Source: Membranipora membranacea
Lineage: Eukaryota; Bryozoa; Gymnolaemata; Cheilostomatida; Membraniporidae
Direction of reading: 5' to 3'
Assembly (NCBI GenBank): GCA_914767715.1
Contig: OU612068.1
Coordinates: forward strand, 15,748,001 to 15,812,000
DNA: 64,000 nucleotides
Shown here one piece after another: positions 38,901 to 50,021 of this stretch. The notes beneath the pieces are model-generated. The model was not told where the DNA came from and did not search any database. It worked only from the letters and a program-made list of their open reading frames with translations. The position numbers and the translations under genes were made by a program. Every line of letters starts with the position of its first letter. Position 1 is the first letter of the stretch.

Positions 38901-40006
38901 CCCTCCTTTCCAGTTTCAGTGTGGTTGATAATGAACTGCCACCAAACCTCTCTTTCAGATGTTAGAGCCCTTGAAATACCCATGAGGAAGAGAACATTGC
39001 TATTTGAAGTTTAAGGTGAAAACGCATGGTTTACACATAATTGCTGCAGCAAGGAATCTGAGCATGGTTTTGCAATCCGATTACCTTAGTAAGCCACTGG
39101 TATTTTTAGGACCGACAAAATAAAATATCTTTTGTGCCAGCTCATATGACTGTACACTTTGATCTACCTCTTTGTGGACATGTAGCTCAGCATCTTCAAC
39201 CACCAGTATCACATTGCTCAAAGGGTCAGGTTCATCAAACATACGTAGTTCTGGCAGCGCCACAAGTGGTGCTTCTTCTGCACCAGTAGAACTCTCTAAA
39301 TAATTCATACAAAATTCCGCTACAGATTTGGCCGGTACATTTGTGTGTCATTGGAGAGAAACAGGTCCCTCACAAAACTAAATCTAGTAGATACATTAGT
39401 GCTGACTGAACAAACATAGATATATGAAACTAGGACAAAATACGTGACAGTCATGTTGGTCTTTTAGATAAGCAATGAACAATGAGAGGGAGCTCATTGA
39501 GTGAAATAGACATAGTAAATTTAATATGCATCAAAATTCAATCACAGACCTTCTACCGCTAGTGCAAGCCTAGTGGTTAAGACCTCGACTACTGGGCCAC
39601 TCAACCACTGGACTTGCACTTACTGTAAAGGCCTGTGACATCAATCAAAATAGCAGTGACATTCACCGCGCTGCAGAGACATTTCTAACACAGGTTGTTG
39701 CTGCATCTGAATGATACCAGGTATTACCAAAGCTGCTAACAATGTTTTACACAATCATTGGTTTTACACGATCATTGAATAAACCACACCCACCGAGTCA
39801 ATGGTAAGATCTAAAGATTATTAGAACTTACTTGTAAAGGAATATCTCTTAGATACTTCCATATCCTCAGGATCAGATGAGTGTCTATCAACCTGTCTCA
39901 ATGAGTCCCGTTGTCTTCTCAGCTCTGTTGAACGCATCTCAGGGGGACCACCAATGGAGCTGCCAACAACAACAGCCAGAGGACGTCCATGATTACCCTG
40001 TTCCAT
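35978..40006 (-). CDS. BTB/POZ domain protein (311 aa, stop codon split by last intron)
   Basis: The coding exons, in phase, are 40006-39832 (exon begins 40011), 39295-39168, 38580-38427, 37446-37191 and 36620-36400, then the final GA of the stop codon at 35979-35978. Exons 2-4 make a BTB fold: DPLSNVILVVEDAELHVHKE, then MLASWSPVFMAMFSSSF with an acidic FMEKEEG, then LLLNCIYPPN, then NLLPLIEEYDISALKSKC. A helical region with HEYNMPDLLERSL follows, as in BTB proteins of the BATH/BTB-only type. No MATH, Kelch or zinc-finger domain is visible. The C-terminus is charged and probably coiled, and contains C-x2-H-x6-C-x2-C (CEKHRKLKDDCLLC), a possible metal-binding knuckle. BTB proteins of this shape usually dimerise and many are Cullin-3 adaptors; that role is inference. 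Without the last splice, reading would continue another 61 codons to 36215. The intron before exon 2 and the region upstream of exon 1 contain long hairpins. Confidence 0.85.
36224..36328. mobile_element. MITE-like element with terminal inverted repeats
   Basis: The left end reads GTTTGTTCCCTCTGTG and the right end reads CACAGGGAACAAAC, which are reverse complements with a one-base offset. Inside them a second inverted pair, GGGATATTGCAAAA and TTTTGCAATATCCC, nests around a GC-rich core. The whole is about 105 bp. A related half-element (AGTTAGTTCCCTCTGGTGCG) lies near 35595. It sits in the final, 3'UTR-side intron of the BTB gene. There is no transposase, so it is non-autonomous if mobile. 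I could not identify a clear target-site duplication. Confidence 0.6.
39561..39620. repeat. Imperfect 21-bp-stem hairpin in the first intron of the BTB gene
   Basis: Arms at 39561-39581 and 39600-39620 (AGTGCAAGCCTAGTGGTTAA.. against ..AACCACTGGACTTGCACT) pair at 18 of 21 positions around an 18-base loop. The mismatched stem resembles a small-RNA precursor more than the perfect palindromes nearby. TAGTGGTTAAG also recalls a tRNA D-arm/A-box, so a tRNA-derived fragment is an alternative. Confidence 0.6.
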
Positions 40007-40336
40007 CTCAGCTGCGTATAAATGAATCAACGTAAACGAAACCAATTTCTGACCAAACTTGTGTATTTTGCTTTGGAGCTTGGGATGTTTTATTTGAGCA
40101 CATCTCCAGGATGCATTTTATTGAGGTGTTTCTTAAGCACAGGCAAGTCACAATCATTCCAATAACATTTCAGGCCCATGTTTTACTTGATTGATTGACA
40201 ACACTAACCAAGCATGCAAACTGGGTTTTTTAAGATAAACATGGAATCATACTACACTCCCTACTCTCAATGCGACCTAGCCTGTCTTGACAAGTTTGTC
40301 AGGGCATGTTCAACTCAACCCAACTCTATGTTTCAT

Positions 40337-40405
40337 AGGACTGCCGCAGTTCCTGATTTTGGGCTTGGTGTGGGTGGGCCCAAAATCAGGAACTGCGGCA
40401 GTCCT
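40337..40405. repeat. Perfect 28-bp inverted repeat with 13-base loop
   Basis: Arms at 40337-40364 and 40378-40405 are exact reverse complements (begin AGGACTGCCGCAGTTCC, end GGAACTGCGGCAGTCCT). The loop is G/T-rich. It lies about 330 bp upstream of the BTB gene's first coding exon, in presumed 5' flanking or leader DNA. Confidence 0.9.
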
Positions 40406-40406
40406 T

Positions 40407-41112
40407 TGCTGTGTTTGGTCAGAAACTGAAGAATCTAGGACTGGAAATGAATTTAGTAATACATACCTTATATCAGTGCAAGATCTCCTTGTGCAGCCTG
40501 CTTTGCTTGGCCAAGTGCCTTACCTATCGATATGGAAGGCTATTACATGTACATTTTGTAATGATGTTTCATCATCATTGTTCAATGAAATCCAATGTTA
40601 CCTTATAAGGAGTTTTTCTTGGTCACACACATTATTATCAAATGTAAAATGAAACCCTACACGTGCAGATGTTTTTGTTTACATTTGTATTAAGTGATTT
40701 GGATTGGCCAAGTTTTTTGACAATATTGGAATAAACTTACCTCATGCATCAAAGAGTATTTGGTTGTGACCAATTGGATACCCATTATCAATTTAGTCGG
40801 CCAATCTAATTAGAGAGCAATACCTAGGAAATAGATGGCGGGTACTTGTACCATTTACATGCGTGTTCACTCATGCATTGAGGATGGACTTGTTGTGGAG
40901 TAGAATTATTTACAGGAAGTCTAGCAACCATCTAGCTGGTCTTTCATGACATGACTGTTATATTCTTAATTTGGGTGTCTCATTTTTATAAGAAATGAGT
41001 TGACTCCCAGCACATACAGTTGTGTTTGCTTGAACAACATATATAGTCCAGAAGCTACTTGGCAATAAGTGTTCAAAAAATTGCATTCAATAATTCCTCT
41101 TTGGATGGACCT
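40407..41112. other. Intergenic DNA upstream of the BTB gene
   Basis: No coding exon is recognised on either strand. Small open frames here have no familiar motif. It should include the 5' end of the BTB gene and the 3' flank of the next minus-strand gene; neither transcript end can be placed. Confidence 0.5.
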
Positions 41113-41470
41113 GGAATCAAGTGATTCTAGACCAGAATTTCGCTGCGAATCTAAATATGCAAAATTTACACCTCTCAGAGGACACAAATTTTCTATAATG
41201 GCAAAAAAAGACGGAAAAACGCAAAAAAAATTTTTTTGTTCAGATGTCCGTTTGGGGTGTGTATTAACTTCTGAGGCACAAACAAATCCTTGAATCAAAT
41301 GAACCTAGACCAGAATTTTGCTGCAAACTCAAATATGCAAAAATTGCAGCTCTCAGGTTGCCCCTTTTTCTTCAATGGCAAAAAAAAGATGGAAAGACAT
41401 AAAAATCCGTTGTTTTTGTTCAGATTAGAACTTGGTATGTGTATTAACTTCTGAGGCACAAAAAAATCCT
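41113..41470. repeat. Two-unit tandem duplication, period about 178 bp
   Basis: Units 41113-41290 and 41291-41470 align through their length: both start GAATCAA.TGA..CTAGACC AGAATTT(C/T)GCTGC, pass through AATGGCAAAAAAA.GA.GG and end TTAACTTCTGAGGCACAAA.AAATCCT. The copies have drifted by substitutions and small indels. It lies between the BTB gene and the minus-strand family gene at 41792-45174, possibly in the latter's 3' UTR. Confidence 0.85.
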
Positions 41471-41791
41471 CTCTATTGACTAACGCATATCCAAACCTGT
41501 ATAAATTAAAATATATACAACAGTATAAAACATATAAGCAAATGTGACCATAAGAAAGCAAATTGACGACAATTATTTCTATGTCAAATACACATGTGCA
41601 AACCTGTATAATCGTTTTCTACATTCTAGGTAATAAAATGTACTGAATGAGCAGGAAGAATAAATGCACAGACTTGTATAAATTAAACATTTTATACAGA
41701 AAAAAATGTACAACAACAATATGACCTGTGCAAAAAAAGACCGCAATAATATTCATATTACATGAGAAAACATGCATTGACCTTGATGCTT

Positions 41792-44700
41792 TTAGAGGTA
41801 ATAATAATATTGCCTAGAACTTCCTTTTTCTTTCCTGCCCTTTCTTTCTCTACGCTCACACATCTGCAAAAATAAAAAGAACACTAAATTATCTAATAAA
41901 ATGATATTTGATTGTACACTGTGACAAGCCATGAGAATATGCAGTACACACCAAAAGAATAACACCACGACCGCTGTGTCAACACCAAACTTATCTGCCA
42001 TTTCTATGCTTTTCTGAAGCACATGATTGACAACATCTAAATCAGTGGGTGGTGCCTCAACAACAGGGAGATAATTGATAACTGAGTTCGGTGATGACTG
42101 CAGTGTCCTTGTTAGTTTGTTGAATCCGGTCCAACTTGGCTTACCGATTTCTTCCTGATATCGAACAAGTGCAAACACAAACTCTAGAACATCAATGTGA
42201 GAGAGGTCACCAATGATTGGGAGAGCAACACCAACAAGATGAAGGGGTTTACAGCGAGGATGCGATGATAATGGAGTAATAGTCTCAGTGGCAGGCTTCA
42301 TGGATCTGATGCTCCCATGCTTTGAAGACTGGGGACCAGGGACTGACTGTGGGATATGGTGATCAGATTGAATGAGTATGCCGTTTGTGTGATGGGTTGT
42401 GCCATGACCAGATAAAGTTTCCTCCAAGAAGTCTATATTATCCCACACCATAGTTATAAGGGACCCATGGGCAAATCGATCTGGTATTGAATTCTGGTTG
42501 GAAATCAAATAATGAGCTAATGAGGTTTCATATTTCCTTATACCGTCATATGATGAGCAGTGTCCAAATTTGTGAAGCATATTGATAACCTCCTTTGATC
42601 CCGTGATGTGTTTGATGGTGAGACCTAGTGCCAATGCTTTTGGTGAGGCTAATTGCTGTTGGGTCATAAGGCTCATAAGATCTTGACAGAGTGATATCAC
42701 TTTCATTTTATCAGAATGTGGAATAGGTAGCCCTGACTGCAGTTGTACCAAGCCAGATAGAAAGCTGACCAATTCCCCTGGGACGGACTGTTCAAAGGAC
42801 TCTTGGCCTATATGAGACGATGTCAGAGGCCATGGGAGCTCGTATGTCCTTGTATGTTCATGCATGGAGTTGCGGATCATTAGCTGTGTGGCATAGACTT
42901 GTGACAAAGGGGTGGATGACTGTCCGCGTCCAATCAATAAGGGACTGATAGACTCACTGGTTGAACCACCTGTATCTTCTGTGCCTGTGCAGTCATCAGA
43001 TTCCTCACCACTATCACCACAAACTGCTCCTTTGTGAAACACAATATCTCCCTCCCTCTTAGACTGACTGTGAATTATGAGCTGGGGGTAGTCTCTTTGA
43101 TGTCTCCGCTTCACCATAGATGGCCTGAAAAAAAAAGCTCACAATTAACATTTTGGCCCCAGAAACCCTGAGGCATCAACATCTTATCAGCCAACTTTAT
43201 CAACCATGGCAATGAATGCTACTTGTCCGTCTAGCTTGTCAAGATCTTGTTAGTTAATTTTAAGTTGGCGAAGGCCTATCTAAGCTCAACTCATATATGG
43301 GAAAAAAAACAACCATATCATATCACAACTTACAGTATGTCCTCAGCATCAGCGCACTCATGTTTTCTCACTTGGCGTGAGAATATCCTGGCTAGCGTGG
43401 TCATCTTGTATATCTTGTTATTCTTCACCAGTTTTTCGCCGATGATCTTGGGTCGAAATACGTCATTGTACGTCTTTGTGTATAATTCTTTATCCTTTGC
43501 TGTTTCACTGGATAAATGATACAAATTTAAGATTAATGAGTGGCAATAAAAATTGCTTAGCTGGATTTCGACACAACAGCGGAAGGTAGAACTATCTTCA
43601 TACTAAAGATGTTTCTATCTCACGTCACATGTTGCAGCTAAGCTAAAAGCTTACAAAAAAAATTCTGTTGAGGAACATATTACTTGTATTACAAGCAAGC
43701 ATATATAAGATAGCAAAGCTTTGGAGCGGGGAGGATTATCACTTCTGGTAACGGGGTGTCAACAGCTTAGACCTATGGCATCACCACACCACAAATCGTA
43801 CAGGCAGTCTTTACTTACCAAAATACATAGATGCTGAAATAGACATAACAGTATACAGAAATACCCTGCAGTTACCCTAGAGGAGTAAATTCAACTTAGC
43901 TTATCTAGTTTTGGGGTGATTTAATTTTAGCTAGCAAGAAATTTTGGCTAGCATGCGTGAAATGGTGCTTTACTCTTCTAGGGTATTCAAATTATTGAAC
44001 TATTTCTTTGACAATCAAAAAAGCAATCACCCAATAAAAGTGTCAACAACCATCAGGACTTTACTCACGCTGTGACCTTCTCATAAGTCTTTCTAGTAAA
44101 GTTTCTGTAGCAGCGGGTGTGGTAGTGTACCTCTCTTGCAACACAGTCTGAGGTATAGCCAATAAGTCTTAGTATTCGATGATCAGCTTTAGCAGTGGCG
44201 CAAGCCCTCAATTTACCTGCAACACAATATGTGTTTGCTACCTTAGGATATGTCTTTGATTCAATTGTTTGATATTCGAGAGAAAAATGTTGCTGCTGTT
44301 TAGTTAGTGCGCTCCTAACATAAACACATAATACATTTAAACTTAACTCAACATGTATTGAAAACATATTTGCTACTAAAGTCTGCTTCCCGGCTTACCT
44401 CCATCTTTTGTTTCTGCCTTTGCAAGGTGATCACGCTTACCCATCACCCACTTGTCCTTCTGCTTACAAATCACACAAATCTGAGGTAACACCACACCTT
44501 TGTCAGGGATACCAGCTGAAGCACGCGTGGTCTTCTTAGCAGGGGCCTACAGAAAAAATTCATCATCCAATTAAATAGCTACCAAACATCCACCAGCACA
44601 GTGAACAATAAGATTCTTACCGGTGAGGGTGATTCACTACACAAATGTGGTGTGAACAGTGAAAGATACATTCGTATTAATTGCCCCTTGCTTCATCAAA

Positions 44701-45174
44701 CTCTCTCATAGATATAGGAAAAGTACTTTGCTTATGATAGATGTAGAAACAAAATTCAAACACACAGCACCATAGATAAGACATGAGGATTTCTTTTCTT
44801 CATCAAATCGATCAAAACAAACAGTAGATTTAGCAAGGAGTGATAAACATGCGGTTCCTCCCTTTAATTAGGCAATCATTTTACTCCTTAGTTGTTTCAT
44901 AGTCACTTACCTGGCTATCTTCATCAGCTTTCCTTTTCTGAGCTCTACTCAGAACTTATTTGTTACAAAAGCGATCAACACATTTTTTGTGACAGACAAT
45001 ATCTTCTCTATAGTCAATGTTTTGTAATATTTGAGCTGCCAGATCCTTATATTTATGATCCTCAACCTCTTGCCAGTGCCTTGCACATTCTACTATAGTA
45101 GTCCATCTTCTCTGGGTGACAGGAGTTACAGTTTCATTGCTGTCCTCATACCAATGCAGCACACATGCCTCCAT
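41792..45174 (-). CDS. Unnamed lineage-expanded invertebrate family protein, with in-frame stop in exon 1 (possible pseudogene)
   Basis: Exons 45174-44911, 44546-44399, 44216-44069, 43507-43334 and 43124-41792 join in phase with consensus splice sites. Exon 1 reads to CVDRFCNK, then TAA at 44958-44956, then 15 further open codons in the same frame (VLSRAQKRKADEDSQ) before a perfect donor. Exons 2-3 encode a possible zinc-binding region, CVICKQKDKW then KLRACATAKADHRI and VHYHTRCYRNF. Exon 5 encodes a long region with VWDNIDFLEETLSG, GHGTTHHTNGI and YLPVVEAPPTDLDVV. I recall the same blocks from many uncharacterised cnidarian, lancelet and mollusc proteins, where they continue with a DQA-type motif. 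Here the frame instead runs into VVVLFFWCVLHI and low-complexity sequence. The family's multi-copy nature suggests a link with mobile elements, but I see no terminal repeats and the introns look like host introns. It could be a decaying gene, an allele with a stop, or a gene translated from a downstream ATG. Confidence 0.7.
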
Positions 45175-46670
45175 TTTCTAACACATTGTTATGTAAACAA
45201 TACCATGTGACCTTGGTTTTCTATTGCAATAATAGAGGTTTTCTCACGTGATCACTAGGATTTCCCATTGTATTTGAAAGTTTTCTTATGTTATCAATTT
45301 CGGTCCCTAAAAGGGGCCCCAGCTCACAACTGTGACCACTGAGAGGTGTAAATTTTGTGGTTTTGAACACAGCTTAGCCCATTCATGTACACTACACAAA
45401 CAGATTGTCCATCCAAAGAGGAATTATTGAACTGAATGCTAGAGTCTGGTGGCTTCTGGACTAATATACATGCTGCTACAGTGTCCACTTTACTGCAAGG
45501 GCATTGCATATATATATAGTATTTCTTCTGTACCCACAGCCACTAGTCTACTTACCACACAAAGTGAAAGAAAGCCTCCGTCAGCTCAGTGAGTGTAAGT
45601 CACCAGCTTGTATTTGCTTTGGTGAGAGCACTAACTAGCCCACAGCTTTAAACCAAAAGAGCACTGTTTGGTAAGTAAGACTACCACATAGTAGGATTAT
45701 CAAGCAGGAGAGAGTAGCCTTATTATCTCAAAGACCCCTTGTTTCGTTTTGACAAAACAAAAAAGGGGCCTCTGAGATGAGACTAAGAGAGAGACATTAT
45801 TAGAAGGACACTTCTCTGTAGGTAAGATGGTAGATGGTTATGCATGACTGTAAAATAAACAGAGACTCAATCTCAGAGCCTTGTTGTTTTGTAATCATGC
45901 CCATGATGACGGTTGGCATGTTTCTTCTCCCCTCGCAAGACAATGTTGTCTTGTGAAGGGAAAGAGATACAAAGGGAATGGCCTGTCATGTCGAGCGGTT
46001 CACAACACATCATCAGAATGGCTGTAAACATGTGTTACAGCAGGGAGAATTCTCCGTGGTTTCAGTTGGGTTATTGTTATTTTTTTCACTGTATTATACT
46101 TCCAAAGCTACTGGCATACCTTGACCGGAGTGTTTTCACTTTCCTCAATTGAAGAATCTTAGCCGTAAACGAGGTCACTCACACGGTTGCAATAAACAAA
46201 TGGAGAATAATTATGTTGCCAGAGTGTCAGCTGGAAAAAAACTTATACTTATGAGAAAAGAAAAATAGGCTCTTTACTTTGTTGCACTGAACCACGTCAT
46301 TGGAAGAAATTCAGTAATAAACAATGTTGGGAAGGCATTCAATTCAATGATTACTACAGCAACCAGCTCACATGTGATGGTCATAGGATTCGTTCGATTC
46401 CTAACGTTTATTTTTCGTGGCTTTACGTAAGACAGCTAAAAAAACAAACCCAGTTGTGTGTAGTAAACTGCTAATGCTCAAGTTGAATGTGTGGATTATC
46501 TTCGGCTGTCCCCAAAGGCTTGACCAGATAAGCGAGGATTAAATGTGACCTTGATAAACATGCCAGTCTTGCAAAGCCAGGACACAACATGGCTGATCAG
46601 ACTTGCATACTTTACTCAAGTTATTTATCGAGGTATAATTTCCTCACTGTAATTGTAATCTCATTTGCAG
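45175..46670. other. Divergent intergenic region between the family gene and PKC
   Basis: The two genes are transcribed away from each other, so both promoters should lie here or in unseen 5'UTR exons. The first PKC coding exon is preceded by an acceptor (TCATTTGCAG), which implies an upstream leader exon that I cannot locate. No coding sequence is recognised. An imperfect hairpin at 45727-45777 is listed separately. Confidence 0.55.
45727..45777. repeat. Imperfect inverted repeat, about 25-bp arms
   Basis: TCTCAAAGACCCCTTGTTTC faces AAAAAGGGGCCTCTGAGA with a few mismatches, around GTTTTGAC. Read directly in the intergenic region upstream of PKC. Confidence 0.65.
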
Positions 46671-46685
46671 GAATCACTTGTCGAG

Positions 46686-49600
46686 ATGTCTTTTGACAAA
46701 GAACCAGGGACACCACATGGCTTTCAGCGGAGAGGAGCTCTTAGACAAAAGAACGTTTTTGAGGTGAAAAACCACAAGTTCGTGCCTCGATATTTCAAAT
46801 CTCCAACATTTTGCAGCCACTGCAAAGACTTTATATGGTAAGTGTCATCGGTTACCCATCCACTGTTGTAAGGGCTTTCACTCATAATGCTTGAAACAAG
46901 TCGATTATTAATGCTTCACATATTTACCTGTACCAAACTGAGTGTAGCGCAATCATAAGTGTCAAATGTAATTTATGATTTTTTTAAAGAGCTTTTCCTG
47001 GAAATAGCGATAAGGAAGTGATCGGGTTTTTATCGATGTTTTCTCTGAGTAAGAATGTCAGGTACAGTGATAAATAATGTTTGATATATAGATCACAAGG
47101 TTGTTGAATCTTGATGCTATCAGTTCCTCCCCTTCATCGACTTATTTTTATAGCAAATATTTGTCGAAACTTCTGTCACGCTGGTACCAAGGAGTACAAG
47201 GGTTAGTGTCATGCAGGTACTGCCTCATTGGTGGAAAATGTTTTTCTAACTTTGTGTCCTCAAATTTTTACTTTCAGGGGTGTGTTTGGAAAACAAGGCT
47301 ACCAATGTCAAGGTAAGAGCTTTCAACTGATGCTAATAACTTTAGATTTGAGGGCAACTGTGGTCCTTGGGTTACAACAAACCATAAAAATATAAACTAT
47401 ATTTTTGTATGTTTATGATATACTTTATACTATATCAATGCAATAGACATGTACGTAATTATGTAAATAATAATAGTCATGTAGCTGTTTGCTTATTCAA
47501 TTAACAGTTATTAAATAGTCATTCTTTCGATTAATTTGTGTGGTGAGACTTCCATATGGCATTTGCCTTTTACTAGTAGAGATATTTTCTTGATAAAGCA
47601 AGCTGTGGCTGGCCTTGGTTGGCATGGCCTGTTTTAGTGTGTCAGCCAAACCATGATTACACTGCACAGCGATGCTCATACCAGACAAATATAATTTGTT
47701 ATGATGTAAAATACTTGTGGAAAATGAGCTGGTAGTGGAAGCCTACTATTTAAGGCTTTGTGTTGCCACTAAGATGCCAACTCTCTCACCTTAAGTTGTA
47801 TGTGGTAGTTAAATCTGTACGACTTCATAATTGCTCGAAACTGAATACCTTGATGTCATACCTTAGTCTGACTCGTAGTCTAAACACATGGTAATCAAAA
47901 CTCATATGACACTACATAGTCTGATAAACACCTCGTACGCGTTTTACACGAGAAGTCAGTCTCCGAGATGAGATATCACTGAGTAATCTGCATTGGTTTG
48001 TCTCTCTTGGAAAGGAAAACTAGTACTGGCTTTACTGATATATTTCAGCAATATTCTCAACTAATACCTGCATGACAAGCAGTTTACATAACTTGCGGTG
48101 GTACCACCAGGGTTAATCCCAGACAGTGATCATAAGAAATAATCTTTAGTTGTTATGGAAACAGAACATTATAGGCCCATTAATAGTAGGTACTATGGTT
48201 TTGTATCTTGAGCCAAGATCAGTCTTGATACTTTCACAGAGTAAGGATATATCCTTACTCTGTGATCCTTTATTGCATGTAGAGTTTGCTGGGAGGGAAT
48301 AGGTTCACATACTGACAAAGTAATAGGTCTATTCAGTTCAAAATTTGATCAATCTTCATCAACATTAGCATCCTGATGGCTGGCCCATCGCTTTTTGACC
48401 CATAGAACGGTCACAACTCCATATGCTGATCATCAAATTTGATCTCGATTCAACCTGCGATCAGTCTGCTCAGCAGTAGACAATCTGCGGGAATCTGCAG
48501 CTAGCCAGAGTAATGAGCTCTCATCAGTATGTGTTAGGGATGTCTGTACAACTCAATGTCCTTGTCCAGGCAATCATCCTTATATTATTACTCATTATGA
48601 GAGTGAAATTGCCCATCTCAATATCGGTCATTTATGCCCTGAGAAGACGTCAGAGGGATGAGTGCTAAACATGCTTTGATAATGTTATTGAGGGATTAGA
48701 TCAAGTGCCATTCATAATCCAGGGATTACTATACTCTGAATTGATTGGGCTTATCAACTCTGTAGGTCTGGTATCAAGCTTACAATAAATGTAGAGACAC
48801 CATGTATCGTTTGCTGCCGGATAGGTCAATGAGCCTCATCAATGACCTTCATGTAAATAAAAATAGACTGATCTATCGTTACTATTTGGTACCATTACTA
48901 TGACATTTATGGCGTGTTCCAGTAATTAAGTTTTGATCAGTTTTCTTGGTATCACATCAGATTGCTATCAACTATAATAAAACATATATAATATGTCCTG
49001 GTTTGCTACCAGCTTGGATTGTGGATCGGAGATGTGCATTAAAACTGGGATAGGAAAGGAGGTGGTTGTTTTAGTGATTGTTAAAGACTCAGATTTAGTC
49101 AAATCAAAGCTATAGCAAAAAGAGCACATAAAATAATATCAACAAGGGGTTATTAGGTGCATACCATCAACATGTCAAAAAGTTCCTTCCCACACGACCT
49201 CCTCTTACAGGTGACATTTTATCATATTCAGTACGAGAATTGCCAAGAAGCAACTAAAAGACATCATGCAGTTAGAGGACAGTAGAATGGTTAGATGGCA
49301 GTACATTAGATATATGAATGATACCGCATGAATTTGATCCCTCTTCGTGATTTAAGAAAAATTGGCACATTTAGAAAATTTGGCACCTTTGGCATATCTA
49401 ATATAAATAAAAGGCAAAGGTTTAAAAAGTATCACTTGTCCACAAGGTACCATGTCAATATTCTTCTTGTTCGGTAGCATCAAAAACCTCTTGGCAATTT
49501 TCCAATACTGTTGGTTTCTTGCAAAACTAATCTGTTTGCACTCAAACACACCCATGATGAGTAAATGTTAGCTAGAGTTTAGTTTAGCTAGTTTAGGATG

Positions 49601-49988
49601 AATCAATGTTAGCTAGCACTTAATTTAAGCTAGTTGGTGTGGGAGTATAATACGTCACTCGTCCAAAGTAATATACCTTCCTCTCCATTCAGAACCCAGA
49701 ACAGGAGATTTAAGTACAGGCAAGCTTGGCCTGATGGCTGATCTGTATCGACACAGCCTCATTCTGGATGATGGCTTATTTTCTTATGTCTAAACAGCAG
49801 GTTGTTTTGTTTTACAGTATGTATCTATGCAGTGCACAGGAGATGTCATGATCTAGTAACATTCCAATGTCCTGGAGCGGATGAGGGAACAGATTCAGAC
49901 GTAAGTTTTAACACCAGCCTTCATCAGAAAGTAAAGATGGCTCTCATCGACCCCCTCTGATTGCCATATCTATTGATATATAGGATTG

Positions 49989-50021
<33 letters not shown>

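Noticed and set aside
40287-40652. 121-codon plus-strand open frame
   Set aside because: It runs through the 28-bp hairpin and has no protein features; opposite strand to the BTB gene.
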